Shown here: positions 1 through 11,465 of the stretch, piece after piece
How positions within the stretch are numbered: position 1 is the stretch's first letter
How the letters are laid out: the number at the start of each line of letters is the position of its first letter
From: Lactarius indigo
Taxonomy: Eukaryota > Basidiomycota > Agaricomycetes > Russulales > Russulaceae
Length of the DNA: 64,000 nt
Reading direction: 5' to 3'
NCBI GenBank assembly: GCA_025766275.1
Contig: JAFKAC010000039.1
Span: 186,001 to 250,000, forward strand
Notes under the pieces: model-generated
Database searches by the model: none
Told to the model about the DNA's origin: nothing
Seen by the model: the letters and a program-made list of their open reading frames with translations, nothing else
Translations under genes and position numbers: made by a program

Positions 1-261
1 CCCACACCCACCCTGATGTTCCCAATTTTCCATAATTTATTCCCTATTTTCATTTGACTTTAACTGACTGGCATTGACTTTGACTGACCAAGCTATGTCC
101 TTGGATAATATCCAAGTCAAGGTTTTTTTTTTGTTATTTTTGTCTGAGTTTCAATTGATTTTTGGTTGACTAAATCTTGACTTTGTCTGACTGGTGCAAA
201 AATCTTGACTTGTAGCTGACTTTTCCTTGACTGATGTCCTATTTTAGCGACTTCACTTGAC
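1..261. repeat. TGACT-rich low-complexity DNA
   Basis: This stretch is dominated by irregular repeats of TGACTT/TTGACT and their variants, with no credible coding frame. A second tract of the same style lies at 18655-19030, and both end at the same short sequence (TTTTTACTGAG). It looks like a degenerate satellite or the remnant of a non-coding repeat. No function can be assigned. Confidence 0.6.
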
Positions 262-373
262 TAATCCTTTTTACTGAGCATTACTACTGAAGTCGAGCCA
301 TCGAGCTTTGACTACCGATCGATTCGACTGACTTAGTGCAGGTCGCACTTAACGCCCCTGTAGTGGCGTTACA
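262..373 (+). mobile_element. 3'-terminal LTR fragment of the E family
   Basis: The reverse complement of this stretch matches the first 100-odd bases of the 583-bp LTRs at 41578 and 49442, including the terminal TGTAACGCC. It is therefore the last part of an E-family LTR in + orientation, ending in GCGTTACA. The rest of that LTR is missing to the left, where TGACT-rich DNA begins. No target duplication can be tested. Confidence 0.7.
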
Positions 374-439
374 GGTACAGTAAGGGTCCAAGTCAATACT
401 ACTACCACTTCATAAAGGTTCACAGGCCGAAATGTAACA
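374..439 (-). mobile_element. Terminal fragment of a K-type LTR
   Basis: This piece matches the outer end of the K-type LTR at 40160-40672: a GTACAGTAAGGG block, then GGTTCACA, ending in TGTAACA. Only about 66 bp remain between the E-type LTR end and the truncated pol of element A, so this is a junction of broken elements and not a functional LTR. Confidence 0.55.
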
Positions 440-441
440 AC

Positions 442-3400
442 ATACAAGCATTAGTCGACTCCAGAGCAACCCATTACTTCATGAGGCCCTCCTTCGTGAA
501 AAGGATGGGGCTTGGGACTAAAGCACTCAGCATCCCAAAGAAAATATGGAACATTGATAATACAGAAAATAAGTCGGGGCGTATCACTCATTACACTGAT
601 GTCGACGTTCAAACTAAAGGAATTCATAAGGAAATTCGTTTCCTTATTACTGACATTGGCAATGAGGACATCATGTTGGGATACCCCTGGCTTGCAATTT
701 ACGACCCGCACATCAAATGGTCACAAGCCGCCATACATGAAGACATGCTCCCTATTATTATTCACTCAACCAACCCTTATATCAAAACGACGCCAGTGGT
801 TGCTGCAGCCACCATTCAAAATGACGACTACGAGGTAGTACATTCCTGTGTCATCACAGACGAACAACGACAGCAATTCGAAGAAGGATGCCAAATCCGA
901 GCCACTGCCACAGATCTCGCCATTGCCACTCAGCAATACATCACTAAAGCTGAGTTACCTCTTGAATACCGTGAATTTGAATGCCTCTTCAGTGAAGAAG
1001 TGTTGGACAGGTTTCCACCCAGCAGGCCCTGGGACCATGCTATTGAATTCAAGCCAGGAACAGCCAACACAATAGATTGCAAAATATACCCTATGACTCA
1101 AGAAGAAGACAAGAAATTACACAAATGGATTGACGAACAACTCAAGAAGGGATACATACGACCCTCTAAGTCTCCATACGCTTCGTCTTTCTTTTTCATT
1201 AAAAAGAAGGATGGGAAGCTACGACCCATTCAAGACTATCGGAAGATCAATGCTGTCACCATCTGCAACCAGTATCCACTCCCCCTCATCTCCGATCTCA
1301 TTACCGACCTTAGTAACACCCACATCTATACCAAACTCGACATTCAATGGGGATACAACAATGTACGCATCAAGGAAGGTGATGAAGAAAAGGCGGCATT
1401 CAAAACGTGATATGGATTATTTGAACCAACGGTGATGTTTTTCGGTTTAACCAACTCCCCAGCAACATTCCAGACTATGATGAATTTCATCTTCAGGGAA
1501 GTTATAGCGAAACACGAAAAACAGGGAACCGTCATTCGGGTCTACATGGACGATATCGGCATCGCTACTGGACTTACTCATTCCCTATCGGACCATATAG
1601 AAGCCGTCAAAGATGTGCTCCGTGTATCTGCAGAACATGACTTGTATTACAAACTCGAGAAATGCCTCTTCCACTCTCTGTGCATGGATTACCTGGGGGT
1701 AATCCTTGAAAAGGGGGTGACACGTATGGACCCCGTCAAAATTTCCGGCATTAAGGACTGGCCTACGCCAACCAAGGTTAAGGACGTCTGCTCTTTCCTT
1801 GGGTTTTGCAATTTTTACCGACCTTTTATATGAGGATTTGCGACCAAAGCACGACCGCTTAACAAGCTCACATGCAAAAACACCGAATGGCACTGGGGCA
1901 CTGAAGAAGAAAAGGCATTCCAAGACCTTAAGACCCTTGTCACCAGTGAACCCATTTTAGCACACCCAGATCTTACTAAGCAATTTGAGTTGGAAGTAGA
2001 CGTGTCCAGTTTTGCAACAGGTGCAGTACTTTTGCAACGAAAAGAAGACGGCAAATGACACCCTATTGGTTACTACTCCTCAACACTCAATGAGGCCGAA
2101 TGAAATTACGACATTTATGACCTCGAACTCTTAGCCATTGTCAAGGCCTTCAGACATTGGAGACCCCTCCTAGCAGGTTCCCCTCACAAAATCAAAGTAT
2201 TTTCTGATCACCTCAACCTGCAATATTGGAAATCGCCACAGAAGATCAGTAGACGCATAGCCAGGGAAGTACTCAAACTCTCAGAATACGACTTTGAGAT
2301 TCATCACATTAAGGGAACCTCCAACAGACGTGCCAATGCCCTGTTGCGAAGGCCAGATTACGATCAAGGAGAAAACGACGACGAAGGAGTGATGGTATTA
2401 CCAGAAAATGTCTTCATACGTGCTGCCACACTGGAGGAACCTCAACACCCGCATTGGAGACCAGAGATCCTACCAGTGGAGATGACGCCAGAACATCCCA
2501 TTTATGAACAGGATTTAGCTAAGTTGAAACCTTGGGTTGACGCTCACAAACTAAAAGACATTGAAGGAACATGGTACAGGGATGGACACCGGGTAGTCAC
2601 CGGTGGTATCCATGATAAATGAACCATTATCGCTGCTCACCACAACTCTCCCATCTATGGTCACCCTGGTATCAAATGTACTCTCCAACTTACCGAGCAA
2701 CATTACTGGTGGCCACAAATGAAAAACGACATTCAAGATTATGTCAAAGGCTGTGCGGAGTGCCAGCGACATAAAGTCAATCTCCGTCCCATTAGAGCAC
2801 CTCTGCAATGTCACGGACGCTTTATTCTCGCCTTATTTTTCTGTATTTTTACAGATTTATTTGGCCAAGATATGAGCCTCTAAACGTTGTGTCAAATATC
2901 CAAGTCCTTATCATTAGATATGATAAGATGGTCAGTCACGTGATGCCAACATGTGCACCCACAAGCACGTGACCCTGGGATAGTAACTTCCTTATCGGGC
3001 GTTACCTCTTTAGGTCACCTTCCATATTAAGTACTATAGTTCTCATTGGACGATAAGCAGGGAAGGTTCTAGATAGTTCTAGACTACATTGTCATAGGGT
3101 TGTGACTCATAGATAAGGACACGTCACTGTTCCATCAGCGTTAATGACTGTGCATCAGTCAGCACAATAGATAATGCTATTATTAGACACGATGCGTCAG
3201 CACCTGACTCATTACTATTACATACACCCTTAGTAACAAGGTTCTGTAGTAATTCGAACTCAGCCGCAGCATAGTATATAAACCCTCATGTAGTGTCCTG
3301 AGTGGAACCAACTTGTCCTCTTGGTTCTCCACTCAGGTGCACATTTTCCTTGTATTTCCCTTACCTTCTCCAATGTTAACTTGTTCTCTTGGTTCTCCAC

Positions 3401-4718
3401 TCAGCGTGCCACTGCGTGATCACCTTGCCTTTGACCTTGTATAAAGGTCTCACATGTGCATATTCTCCGCAGTGACTGTACATTCGGCGCGTGACTTGTC
3501 TCTGTGCTAGGCTTGAGTGTGTTCCCAGTTCAGTTCACTTACACTCTTTCTTGGTCTAGTTGTCATGATAAGTCATACCACTACATGCAACCCATTTACC
3601 CCAAACCGGAAGCCCTACCATTCGAGACCATTGCAGTAGATTTTATTACCAAACTCCCCGTCTCCCATGGTTACAATTTGATTCTAACAATAACAGATCA
3701 CAACTGCACCAAAGCAGCCGTCTTCATTCCCTGTAATGAAGAGATAACGGCTGAAGGGACAGCTGCCCTGTACGTCTCTCACATTTTCCCATGATTTGGA
3801 CTCCCCTCGCGCATTATCAGCGACTAAGACCCCCGCTTCGCATCCAAGTTCATGTGAGAGATATGCAAAATCCTTGGCATCAGCCAAAATATCTTGACCG
3901 CCTACCATCCCAGAACTGACAGCCAATTGGAATGAACAAATCAGTGGCTGGAGCAATACCTCCGCTTCTGGGTAAATGAACGACAAGATGACTGGGTTCA
4001 TTATCTACCCATGGCAGAATTCACGCATAACAACTGGCCTAACAAAACCACACAGGAGTCCCCATTCTTTCTCCTATCAGGGTTCAATCCCCGCACTGAT
4101 TGGATTGATAGACCCTCTCCTATCCCGCAAGTGTCCCTGAGACTAGACCAATTCAAGCAAGCGCGGCAGCGTGCATTCTCGTGTATGCTTAGGGCGCAAA
4201 AGTCATGGGTCAAACACAAAGATATGCCCAAGTTCAAAAAAGGAGACCTTGTGTGGCTTGAAGGACACCACCTGCGTACACACCAACCAACTGCAAAACT
4301 AGCTGCCAAGCGGCATGGACCGTTTAAGGTCACTCAGGTGATGTCCCCTGTCAACTATCGCCTCGAACTTCCCATGCAGTGGTGCATCCACAATGTTTTC
4401 CACATAGATCTTCTCACACCTTACTGTGAAACACCCACACATGGACCAAACTATCAGCGCCCACCACCTGATTTGGTTGATAATCAAGAAGAATACGAGG
4501 TCAAGAAGATTCTAGACTCTCGGCGATTTGGCAGAAGATGTCGACTCCAATACCTTGTGAAATGGAAGGAGTATCCAGACTCCGATAATCAATGGATAGA
4601 TAAGGATGATGTATTTGCCGATGAAGCCATTCAGGAGTTCAAACATTCCAACCCCAACAGGGAAACGCATATAAGGATGACATCCTGTCGTGATAAGTCC
4701 CCATCACTCACTCCTCTC
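442..4718 (+). pseudogene. Element A pol (PR-RT-RH-IN-chromodomain), decayed
   Basis: The frame opens inside the aspartic protease (residues DSRAT where DSGAT is usual) and runs through RT with the YMDD active site, RNase H (the ELLAIVKA region), the integrase zinc-binding HHCC module (GCAECQ), the catalytic core (AVDFITKLP) and a chromodomain of YLVKWKEYP type. In-frame TGA codons lie near 1408, 1831, 2056, 2101, 2620, 3793, 3856 and 3918, nearly all at positions where sister copies have arginine; one TAA occurs in the SDQDPRF motif. Removing the 777-bp solo LTR and its 5-bp duplication restores one continuous frame. The product would have synthesised and integrated element cDNA; this copy cannot encode it intact. 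Confidence 0.85.
2809..3585 (+). mobile_element. Solo LTR of the C family in element A integrase
   Basis: This 777-bp LTR begins TGTCACGGACG and ends CACTACA, and is flanked on both sides by the 5-bp duplication TGCAA (2804-2808 and 3586-3590). It aligns over its whole length with the two LTRs of element C and with the solo copies at 19461 and 37677. It holds a TATATAAA box and the GAGTGGAACCAACTTGTCC start region. It splits the integrase between the zinc-binding module and the catalytic core, so it arrived after A. Loss of the internal region by LTR-LTR recombination is the usual explanation. Confidence 0.93.
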
Positions 4719-5864
4719 ATGTCATCTACTCGATACAATGACCAGCTCGCACTCCTTTCTACCCTCGTCAACAACTCCACCACCACACTTGTTAACTCCA
4801 ACCCCACCAATGACACCGCAACCACTGGAGCTGCAGTTGGAGGCCGTACCTCCATGCAGCATGAGGAAGACAGCCCTATCACTAGTGAAGAACTGCACCA
4901 GACACTGCAATGATTCCCTGTACTCATACAGGGAACTGTCAACGACGATCCAGCAACAAATCAACCAGTACCTCCGCCAATGTACGCCCTCACAAACCCT
5001 GATACCAGTGAGCCCGAAGCCTTCCTCACCGAAGACGAGTTGTTTCGGCTTCAAGCAGCTGTCTCGTGCAGTGAAACCGCCAAATGCCATGCAGAAGTAC
5101 GAGCAAGAATGGAAGGAGACAGTGGTGCAGTGGCAGCGGGAGCAACTGCATATCACCACCTGCCAACGCAAGATGAGACAGGAGAGGAAGGAGTATTGGA
5201 TGAAGCTGAGGATGAAGACAAGCTTAGAGACCATTACCCCATCAGGCACGCATTCCTCACACATGAATTCTACGCTGAAGATCCAGCTGCCACTCCCAAC
5301 CTCGTTGACGCAGCGGGGAACCCTTTACACTGAGGACAAGTCGCCGTGGCACAAGTGGCTCGTTATACACCAATGGGCGAACAAGACCCAGCAACCCGGG
5401 TCATCGTCCCTGAGGGGTTCCAGGTCAATAGAGGACCCGATTACATTCCATTCCCAGTCAAGCTCCCCAACGGACCGACGATACAAGCATCCCACATACA
5501 GGTTATCCGAGGGGGAGACCCCTTCATACTCAGAATAGTTCCGGGGTCAGGCTTCCTCTACAGTAAGCCTCTCTATGCCACGCCACACCTCCCCAAGAAC
5601 AACAGGGCCTTCATTCCCCACAAGGAGTATTTCATGCTCCGAGACCATCACCCCACCGACTTGCTGCTAATGCGCATTGGGGATGTCACCCTCACTCAAG
5701 AACTGCGCCGATTCCGACAGTTCGCCTTCGCCAAAGAACAATTGGAAAAGCGAATCAGGCAACTTCAGGAGGAGAAGTACATGGTGGCAGAGGACAAAAA
5801 GGACAGTCTCTATCATCTTGAACAAACTAACATATTGGCGCACATGGAAGATGAGGCGGAGTGA
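4719..5864 (+). pseudogene. Element A ORF3 (extra ORF after pol)
   Basis: An ATG at 4719 opens a frame that continues past the chromodomain to 5864, broken by TGA near 4911 and 5331. Its start (MSST...QLALLSTL) aligns with the ORF3 start of B (MPTS...QAALLDSL), and both then carry a PIT-(S/T)-(E/Q)-E segment. The C-terminal part has a conserved block around DYIPFPVKLPNG and ends in a predicted coiled coil (EQLEKRIRQLQEEK). From about 5070 to 5240 the +1 frame is also open and encodes a Trp/Gln/Glu-rich helix (WQREQL) that is conserved in B. There is no membrane segment or signal peptide, so it does not look like an envelope gene. The function is unknown; unlike the E-family ORF3 it has no zinc knuckles. 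Confidence 0.6.
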
Positions 5865-5910
5865 ATGAGGCAGGAATTGATAGCAGACTAGTGAGGTGGG
5901 CCTCACTCCT

Positions 5911-5923
5911 GAAAAGGGGGTGA
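5911..5923 (+). promoter_or_regulatory. Polypurine tract of element A
   Basis: GAAAAGGGGGTGA sits directly before the 3' LTR, which begins TGTTACAG at 5924. This is the expected site for plus-strand DNA priming. The equivalent tracts of elements C and E also end GGGGTRA immediately before the LTR. Confidence 0.8.
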
Positions 5924-6887
5924 TGTTACAGTACGGACTGACAGACTCTTACACATGACTCATGACTGGTTATGACTACGGTCCGGTACTAGCATTAGTC
6001 ATGGACTCTTACATCATATCAGTCAGCATAGTAGTTTACATGTGATTGTAACTCGTGTATGACTCATTCCTAGGATAGCTGTACTAGGGTTCATGTTACG
6101 TCGTCACGACGTTTAGCTCAACTTGAGCTTGTGAGGAAGGCAACTGTGACTTAGCTAACCACACCGAGAGGCGTATGGCACAAAGGCAACTTCTAGACAT
6201 TCGAAGACGCTAGGACTTTAGGCGGCACTCTACTCTTTAGAGGCAGATAGAAGACAAGAGATGAGAAGTGACGATTGAAGAAGACCAAGATGGCGTATCT
6301 TGGTCTTCACAAGCCAGTTTAAATACAAGAAGAGCAGGCTTTCAAGCGCTGCTATGAGTCACCGTAATGTAGCGTCCAACGTATCGCGTAAGTACCGCAA
6401 TCCTAATACTACTACTACCTGTACTGGGATCGAGTCATTCTCTAGCACCTAACTCCTATCGTAAACCCCGAGTCCGTGACTAATCTACCTTACCGCCGTA
6501 GTCACAACCGGTACAGTAAGGGTCCGATATGCATAACCGTAACAGTTCAAGCTAGTTACGCTACTGGTTTCTTATTGTTCCAGCGGCGCTTCAAAGCCCG
6601 CATGTATCTGTATAAGTAGTTGCCTTAGAAGACCAAGAGTCCCCATCTTGGTCTTCTTCAATCCACCTTTTAACTCGTCTCCTGTTGGCCTTAGTCTTCG
6701 GACTAGGAGCATCTCCACTTCTATCCACCAAGGGATAGTACTTCTCACTCTTTTGCTGCAGCGTGTGCCAGTGTGCCCCTGTTCAGCTTGCATTGGGTTG
6801 ACACGTGATCCCCATTTGCCTATACTTTGCCAAGTCGATTACGCCTTGCTCGAGTCCAAGTCAGACAAACGCCGGTGGAGTGTAACA
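5924..6887 (+). mobile_element. 3' LTR of element A, split by a solo LTR
   Basis: The LTR starts TGTTACAG and ends GAGTGTAACA. Without the 451-bp insertion and its 5-bp duplication it is about 508 bp, matching the LTR of D in reverse. A TATAAGTAG box lies at 6611 and, 34 nt further on, ATCTTGGTCTT (6645-6655). This 11-mer is the complement of the primer-binding site of the D, B and K elements, so the RNA should start about here. A 10-11 bp inverted copy (GAAGACCAAGA) lies just upstream. Confidence 0.85.
6094..6544 (-). mobile_element. Solo LTR of the K/B family in the A LTR
   Basis: This 451-bp LTR begins TGTTACGTCGTCACG and ends CCGTAACA, flanked by the duplication GTTCA (6089-6093 and 6545-6549). 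Removing it rejoins the A LTR exactly as in the uninterrupted D LTR. Read on the minus strand it has TATTTAAAC followed by the self-primer 11-mer (complement of 6281-6291). Its orientation is opposite to that of A. Confidence 0.9.
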
Positions 6888-7364
6888 GCCAGCCTCAGCT
6901 GCCGCCATCGCTGCCGTTGCTCGCGCATCTCCCTCAGTCGGGCCGCTGCTGAGTCCAGTTGCTCCTTCTGCCACTCCGCCGCTACTCTCCTCCAGCCTTC
7001 CAACTCGTACTCCATCAGCGCTTGAATGCTGGTCGTCGTGTGGGAAAATTCTGTGAATGCCGATGAGGTTGTCGCTTGGGGGGATAGTGGTGATGGGTTC
7101 TTGTTCGCCACTGTCGTTTTGGAAGACGTGGACGACGGCGTGTTCGTCGTCGGGGGTTGTTGTGGGGTCTGGGAATCTGGTGACAATGGTGGCCCATTCT
7201 TGCGTGGTGATAGGCCCCTCTGCTGGTCCAAGAGGTGTCCATGGGGTGAGCTGAGTGTTCGGGACTTCTGTGTTGTCGTCCTCTGCCAAAAGGGCACGGG
7301 CGTCCTGTGCAAGGGAGTCAAGGAGTGCTGCTTGTGTGACATGTCAAAGTGGGGAAGTAGGCAT
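6888..7364 (-). pseudogene. Element B ORF3, truncated
   Basis: An ATG at 7364 opens a frame 70 nt after the pol stop (TAA at 7436-7434). It has one TGA near 7346 and is rich in acidic and Pro/Thr residues, with the PITTQEW motif shared with element A. Over the last 180 nt the +1 frame is open and encodes a Trp/Gln/Glu-rich helix (AEWQKEQL) aligned with that of A. The LTR end of A at 6887 interrupts the frame. I recognise no family; the same shift of frame at the same place in A and B is odd. Confidence 0.55.
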
Positions 7365-7433
7365 ATGAGTGATGGCAGAGCGAAGGAAGAGGGGATGACT
7401 TTCTTCAGTCACAATGTCCCTCGTTTTAACCTG

Positions 7434-10400
7434 TTAACCACACGCTTGTGCTTCCTGATACAGTCGGAGTGCTTCCGGCATGAAGATGTCATCTTTGTTG
7501 ACCCACTGATTCTCCAAGTCAGGGTACCCCTTCCATTTGTTGAGGTACTGGAGACGCCTTCCTCTGCCAAAGTGCCGAGTGTCTAGAATTGCCTCGACCT
7601 CGTATTCTTCCTCACCCTCAATCAGCTCTGGTGGTGGTTGTGTGAAGTTCTCTCTGTGAAAGGGAGTTTGTTTGTATGGTGTGAGCAAATCAATGTGAAA
7701 CACTGGGTGAATGCTCCACTGCGTGGGAAGTTCCAATCGATAATTGTAGGGGGACATCACCTGGGTCACCCGAAAGGGTCCGTGGCATCACACTGCTAAT
7801 TTTGCTGTGGGTTGATTGGTTCAAAGGTGTTTGCCCTCTAACCATACAAGGTCGCCGTTCTTGAACTTGGGCATATCTCTATTGCGCACCCATGCTTCCT
7901 GTGCCTTCTTCATGAGGCGTTGAGCTGTCTCTCTAGCTTCTTTGAGTAACACCAGCCTCACAGTCACCTGTGGTAAAGGGGATGGCTTATCAGTCCAATC
8001 GGAGTGTGGGTTGTACCCCATCAGGAGCTGAAACGGTGATTGTTTAGTATGTTCGTGAGGCCAATTGTTATGCGTGAATTCTGCTATGGGCAGATAAGCG
8101 GTCCAGTCGTTCTGCCGTTCGTTTACCCAGAAGCACAGATACTGTTCCAGCCACTGGTTCGTCCTCTCTAATTGCCCGTCGGTGCGTGGGTGGTATGTGG
8201 TTGATATGTTCTGCTGGATCCCCAGGATCCGGCATGCCTCTCATGTAAATTTTGATACAAATCTTGGGTCTTGGTCGCTGATGATTTTGCGCGGTAGTCC
8301 AAATCGTTTAAAGACATGGTTTACGTACAGAGCCACCATCTCTTCAGCTGTAATTTCTTCCTTGCACGGTACAAATACCACGGATTTACTGCAGTCGTGG
8401 TCAGTAATTGTGAGGATGCTGTCGTATCCTTTTGACACCAGTAACTTGGTGATGAAGTCTACTGCCACAGTTTGGAATGGGGTTGCTTCAAGAGCTGGTG
8501 TGATGGGGTGTAGTGCTGCTCGAATGGGGTGTGTATTGACTTTGTTGCGTTGGCATTCGGCGCATCCTTGCACATATTCATACACGTCTTTTCGTAACCG
8601 TGGCCACCAATAATACCGTTCCATGATTCGTTGTGTCCTCGCAATTCCTGGATGCCCGTGAATCGGCAAATCGTGATGATCATGTATCAGTACTCTTTGC
8701 GTGGATGCCAGTCCTGTGATCATGAACCTGCTGTCCTTGTACCATTCTCTGTTGATTTTCTTCAGCTGGTGAGGGTCCACCCATTGTTTAATGATCTTCT
8801 CGTCTTGTTGGTGTCAGGGTTGTTGGAGATTCAGATTCAGAATAAGGGTTCGTGCGGCGTTGAGCGCCCTTACAAAGACTTCTGGCAGTAGTACAACTAC
8901 TTGTTCGTTGTTGGCAGTCCCTTGGTCGTAGTCAGGTCGCCTTGACAGTGCGTTGGCTCTACTGTTGTTCTTTCCTTTAATGTGGTGAATCTCAAAGTCG
9001 TATTTGGATAATTCCAACACTTCCCTTGCGACATGTCTACTAATCTTCTGTGGCGTCTTCCAGTATTGCAGGTTTAGATGATCAGAGAAGATTTTGATTT
9101 TGTGGGGGGCTCCCGCCAGTAGTGGTCTCCAGTTACACAAGGCCTTGACTATTGCGAGTAGTTCTAGGTTGTAGATGTCGTAGTTCCTTTCTGCTTCAGT
9201 TAATGTTGTGGAGTAGTAGCCTATTGGGTGCTTCTTTCCGTCAGCTTTTCGTTGTAATAGTATGGCTCCCACCATGTAGCCGGAGGCGTCGACTTCTAGC
9301 TCAAACAGGTCTTGGAGTACTGGGTGGGCTAGCACCAGTTCCTCCGTTACCAGTCATTTCAGCATGTTGAATGCTCTATCTTCTTTGTCTGTCCATCTCC
9401 ATTCTTCGTCCTTTCTTGTTAGTTTGTTGAGGGGTTTGGCATGTGTGGCGAAACCGCGAATGAAAAGTCTGTAAAAGTTACAGAACCCTAAGAAGGATCG
9501 CACATCCTTGACTTTGGTCAGCGTCGGCCAGTCCTTGATTCCTTGAACTTTTACAGGGTCCATGTGTGTTACCCCCCTTTCAAGGATTACCCCCAGGTAA
9601 TCCATTCGCAGTTGGTGGAATAGGCATTTCTTGTTGAGACGTGACCATTAAAGTCACATGTCTCGTGGGATCTGATTGAGTCAGCCCACATACTATATAC
9701 GGTATCTGTCCCTTATGGACTTATGGACACCCCGGACTCATACGGACCACTTTTGTTTATCTTTATTGTTAGATCCATATTTGGTTCTTATTGTTCTTTC
9801 TATTGTTAAGATACCGGTATTGTCTGCTTTAGGCAGCTATTGTTCTCTGCCATCCAATGGCATTTCTCCCTCTTGTGCACAGACCATCTCTATTGTGTTT
9901 GGATCACCAGTGCGCACAGACCATTATTAGCTAAGCATCCTGTATATAAGGACTGCTGTTTACGCCTCTACACTTCAGAGTTCCCTTCACCTCTGAAGTG
10001 TAAGTTCCTTTCTCTTTACTTCTCTTTTACCTTTGCTCATAGACGTTCCTTTATAGTAACTTGTCTACTAGGTATGCAGTTGTAATAGAGTTCCCTTCAC
10101 CTCTGAAGTTAACTTGTCTACTAGCTGTTCAAGCTTATCCCTTGCTTGTTGGTTCTGCGCTTCAACATTTCTCCAGTTTGAAGTAGAGATCGTGCTCTCG
10201 GGTGACACGCAGAACATCTGTGACCATGGTGACGTGGGTGACTAGATCATGATCGAAGCGAGTGGCAATTCCGATGTCATCCATATAGACACGTATCGTA
10301 GTGCCCAATCGCTCGTGCTTGGCGATGGTGTCCCGGTAGATGTGATTCATCATTGCCTGGAAGGTCACCGGGGAGTTTGTGAGACCGAAGAACATCACTG

Positions 10401-11451
10401 TTGGTTCAAAAAGTCCAAATTTTGTCTTGAAGGCCGCCTTTTCTTGGTCGCCATCCTGGATATGAATGTTGTTGTACCCCCAGCGGATATCTAGTTTCGT
10501 GTAGATGTGGGCGTTGCTGAGGTCGAGGTTGAGGTCCTGAATGAGAGGTAGCGGGTACTGGTTGCGAATGGTGTGAGAATTGATGACCCAGTAGTCCTGT
10601 ACCGGGCATAGTTTTCCGTCCTTCTTTTTAATGAAGAAAAAGGACGATGCGTACGGGGATATGGACAGGCACAAGTATCCTTGTCGCAGTTTTTCCTCTA
10701 GGAACTCCTTGAGCTCCCCCTCTTCTCTCTGGGTCATGGGATAGATCTTGCAGTCAATTGCGGCTGGCACAGATGGTTTGAAGTCGATGGTGTGGTCCCA
10801 TGGTCTGGCCAGGGGAAATTGATGGGAGGCCTGCTCGTCAAACAATTGGCAGAATTTGCTGTACTCCCCAGGGAGCGTGGCTGCTGTCTGTTGTTGTTTT
10901 GCTTGTATTGCCAGTTCTGTGGAAGTCGTAGCTCGTGCAAAGGTCTCTTCTCGTAGTTCTTGGAGGATTTCTTCTTTTTCGGCCGTGATTAAGGCTCTGG
11001 TGGTTGTGATGGTGAGCAGCTCTTCTTCAGTGGCCAATACTATTGGCTGCATGTCGGGGTGTATGGTGGCATTAGCCCAGTTAATGCTTGGTTCAAATGC
11101 GCTCAGCCATGGGTAACCCAGTACCATGTCCTCGTTTCTGAGATTGGTGATCAAAAAGGTCATCTTCTTTATCTGTTGGCGCATTTTCACTTCTAGGTTA
11201 ATGTAATGAGTGATTAACCCAGCTTTGTTTTCTGTGTTGTCGATATTCCATATCTTGCAAGGTGTTTCTAACTGTTGCACCTGGAGTCCTGCTCTGGCTG
11301 CCATATTCGGTCGGATGAAGTTGTCGGTTGCCCTGGAGTCGACCAGGGCGTTGGTTTCAGTCATTTTGCAATTCGCGTGAATAGTTACTGGAATTCGGAG
11401 GGATCGATGGCGAGTCGTTACTATTACAGAATTACATTTTAAAGCCCTCAC
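7434..11451 (-). pseudogene. Element B pol (PR-RT-RH-IN-chromodomain), decayed
   Basis: In order the domains are protease (LVDSRATDN), RT with VYMDDIGIA, a break by the 536-bp solo LTR at 9632-10167, the rest of RT (FLGFCNFYR), RNase H, the integrase HHCC module, the catalytic core and a chromodomain ending near 7434. Excising the LTR plus 5 bp restores the frame. TGA codons replace arginine near 9354, 8814, 8241, 7821 and 7790. The Gly-to-Arg change in the protease active-site triad (DSR for DSG) would also abolish activity. The natural end is probably the TAA at 7434-7436. Confidence 0.85.
9632..10167 (+). mobile_element. Solo LTR of an otherwise unseen family (I)
   Basis: This 536-bp LTR begins TGTTGAGACG and ends CTTCAACA, with the duplication TTTCT at 9627-9631 and 10168-10172. 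TATATAAG lies at 9943, and 34 nt downstream begins a hairpin region (CACTTCAGAG, loop, CTCTGAAGTG). The block AGAGTTCCCTTCACCTCTGAAGT is repeated at about 10087, as in the C-family LTR. It splits the RT of element B. No internal region of this family is present in the window. Confidence 0.88.
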
Positions 11452-11465
11452 CCAGACTGACAGGT

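Larger units (their letters stand above)
440..6887 (+). mobile_element. Element A: Ty3/gypsy chromovirus, 5' truncated
   Basis: This element retains part of the protease, then reverse transcriptase, RNase H, integrase, chromodomain, ORF3, a purine-rich tract and a 3' LTR. Its 5' LTR and gag are missing. Two solo LTRs sit inside it (2809-3585 in the integrase and 6094-6544 in the 3' LTR). Its LTR belongs to the same family as that of D (34195-34677). On the right it abuts ORF3 of element B in mid-frame, so A most likely jumped into B; the missing left end prevents a check of the target duplication. Confidence 0.85.
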
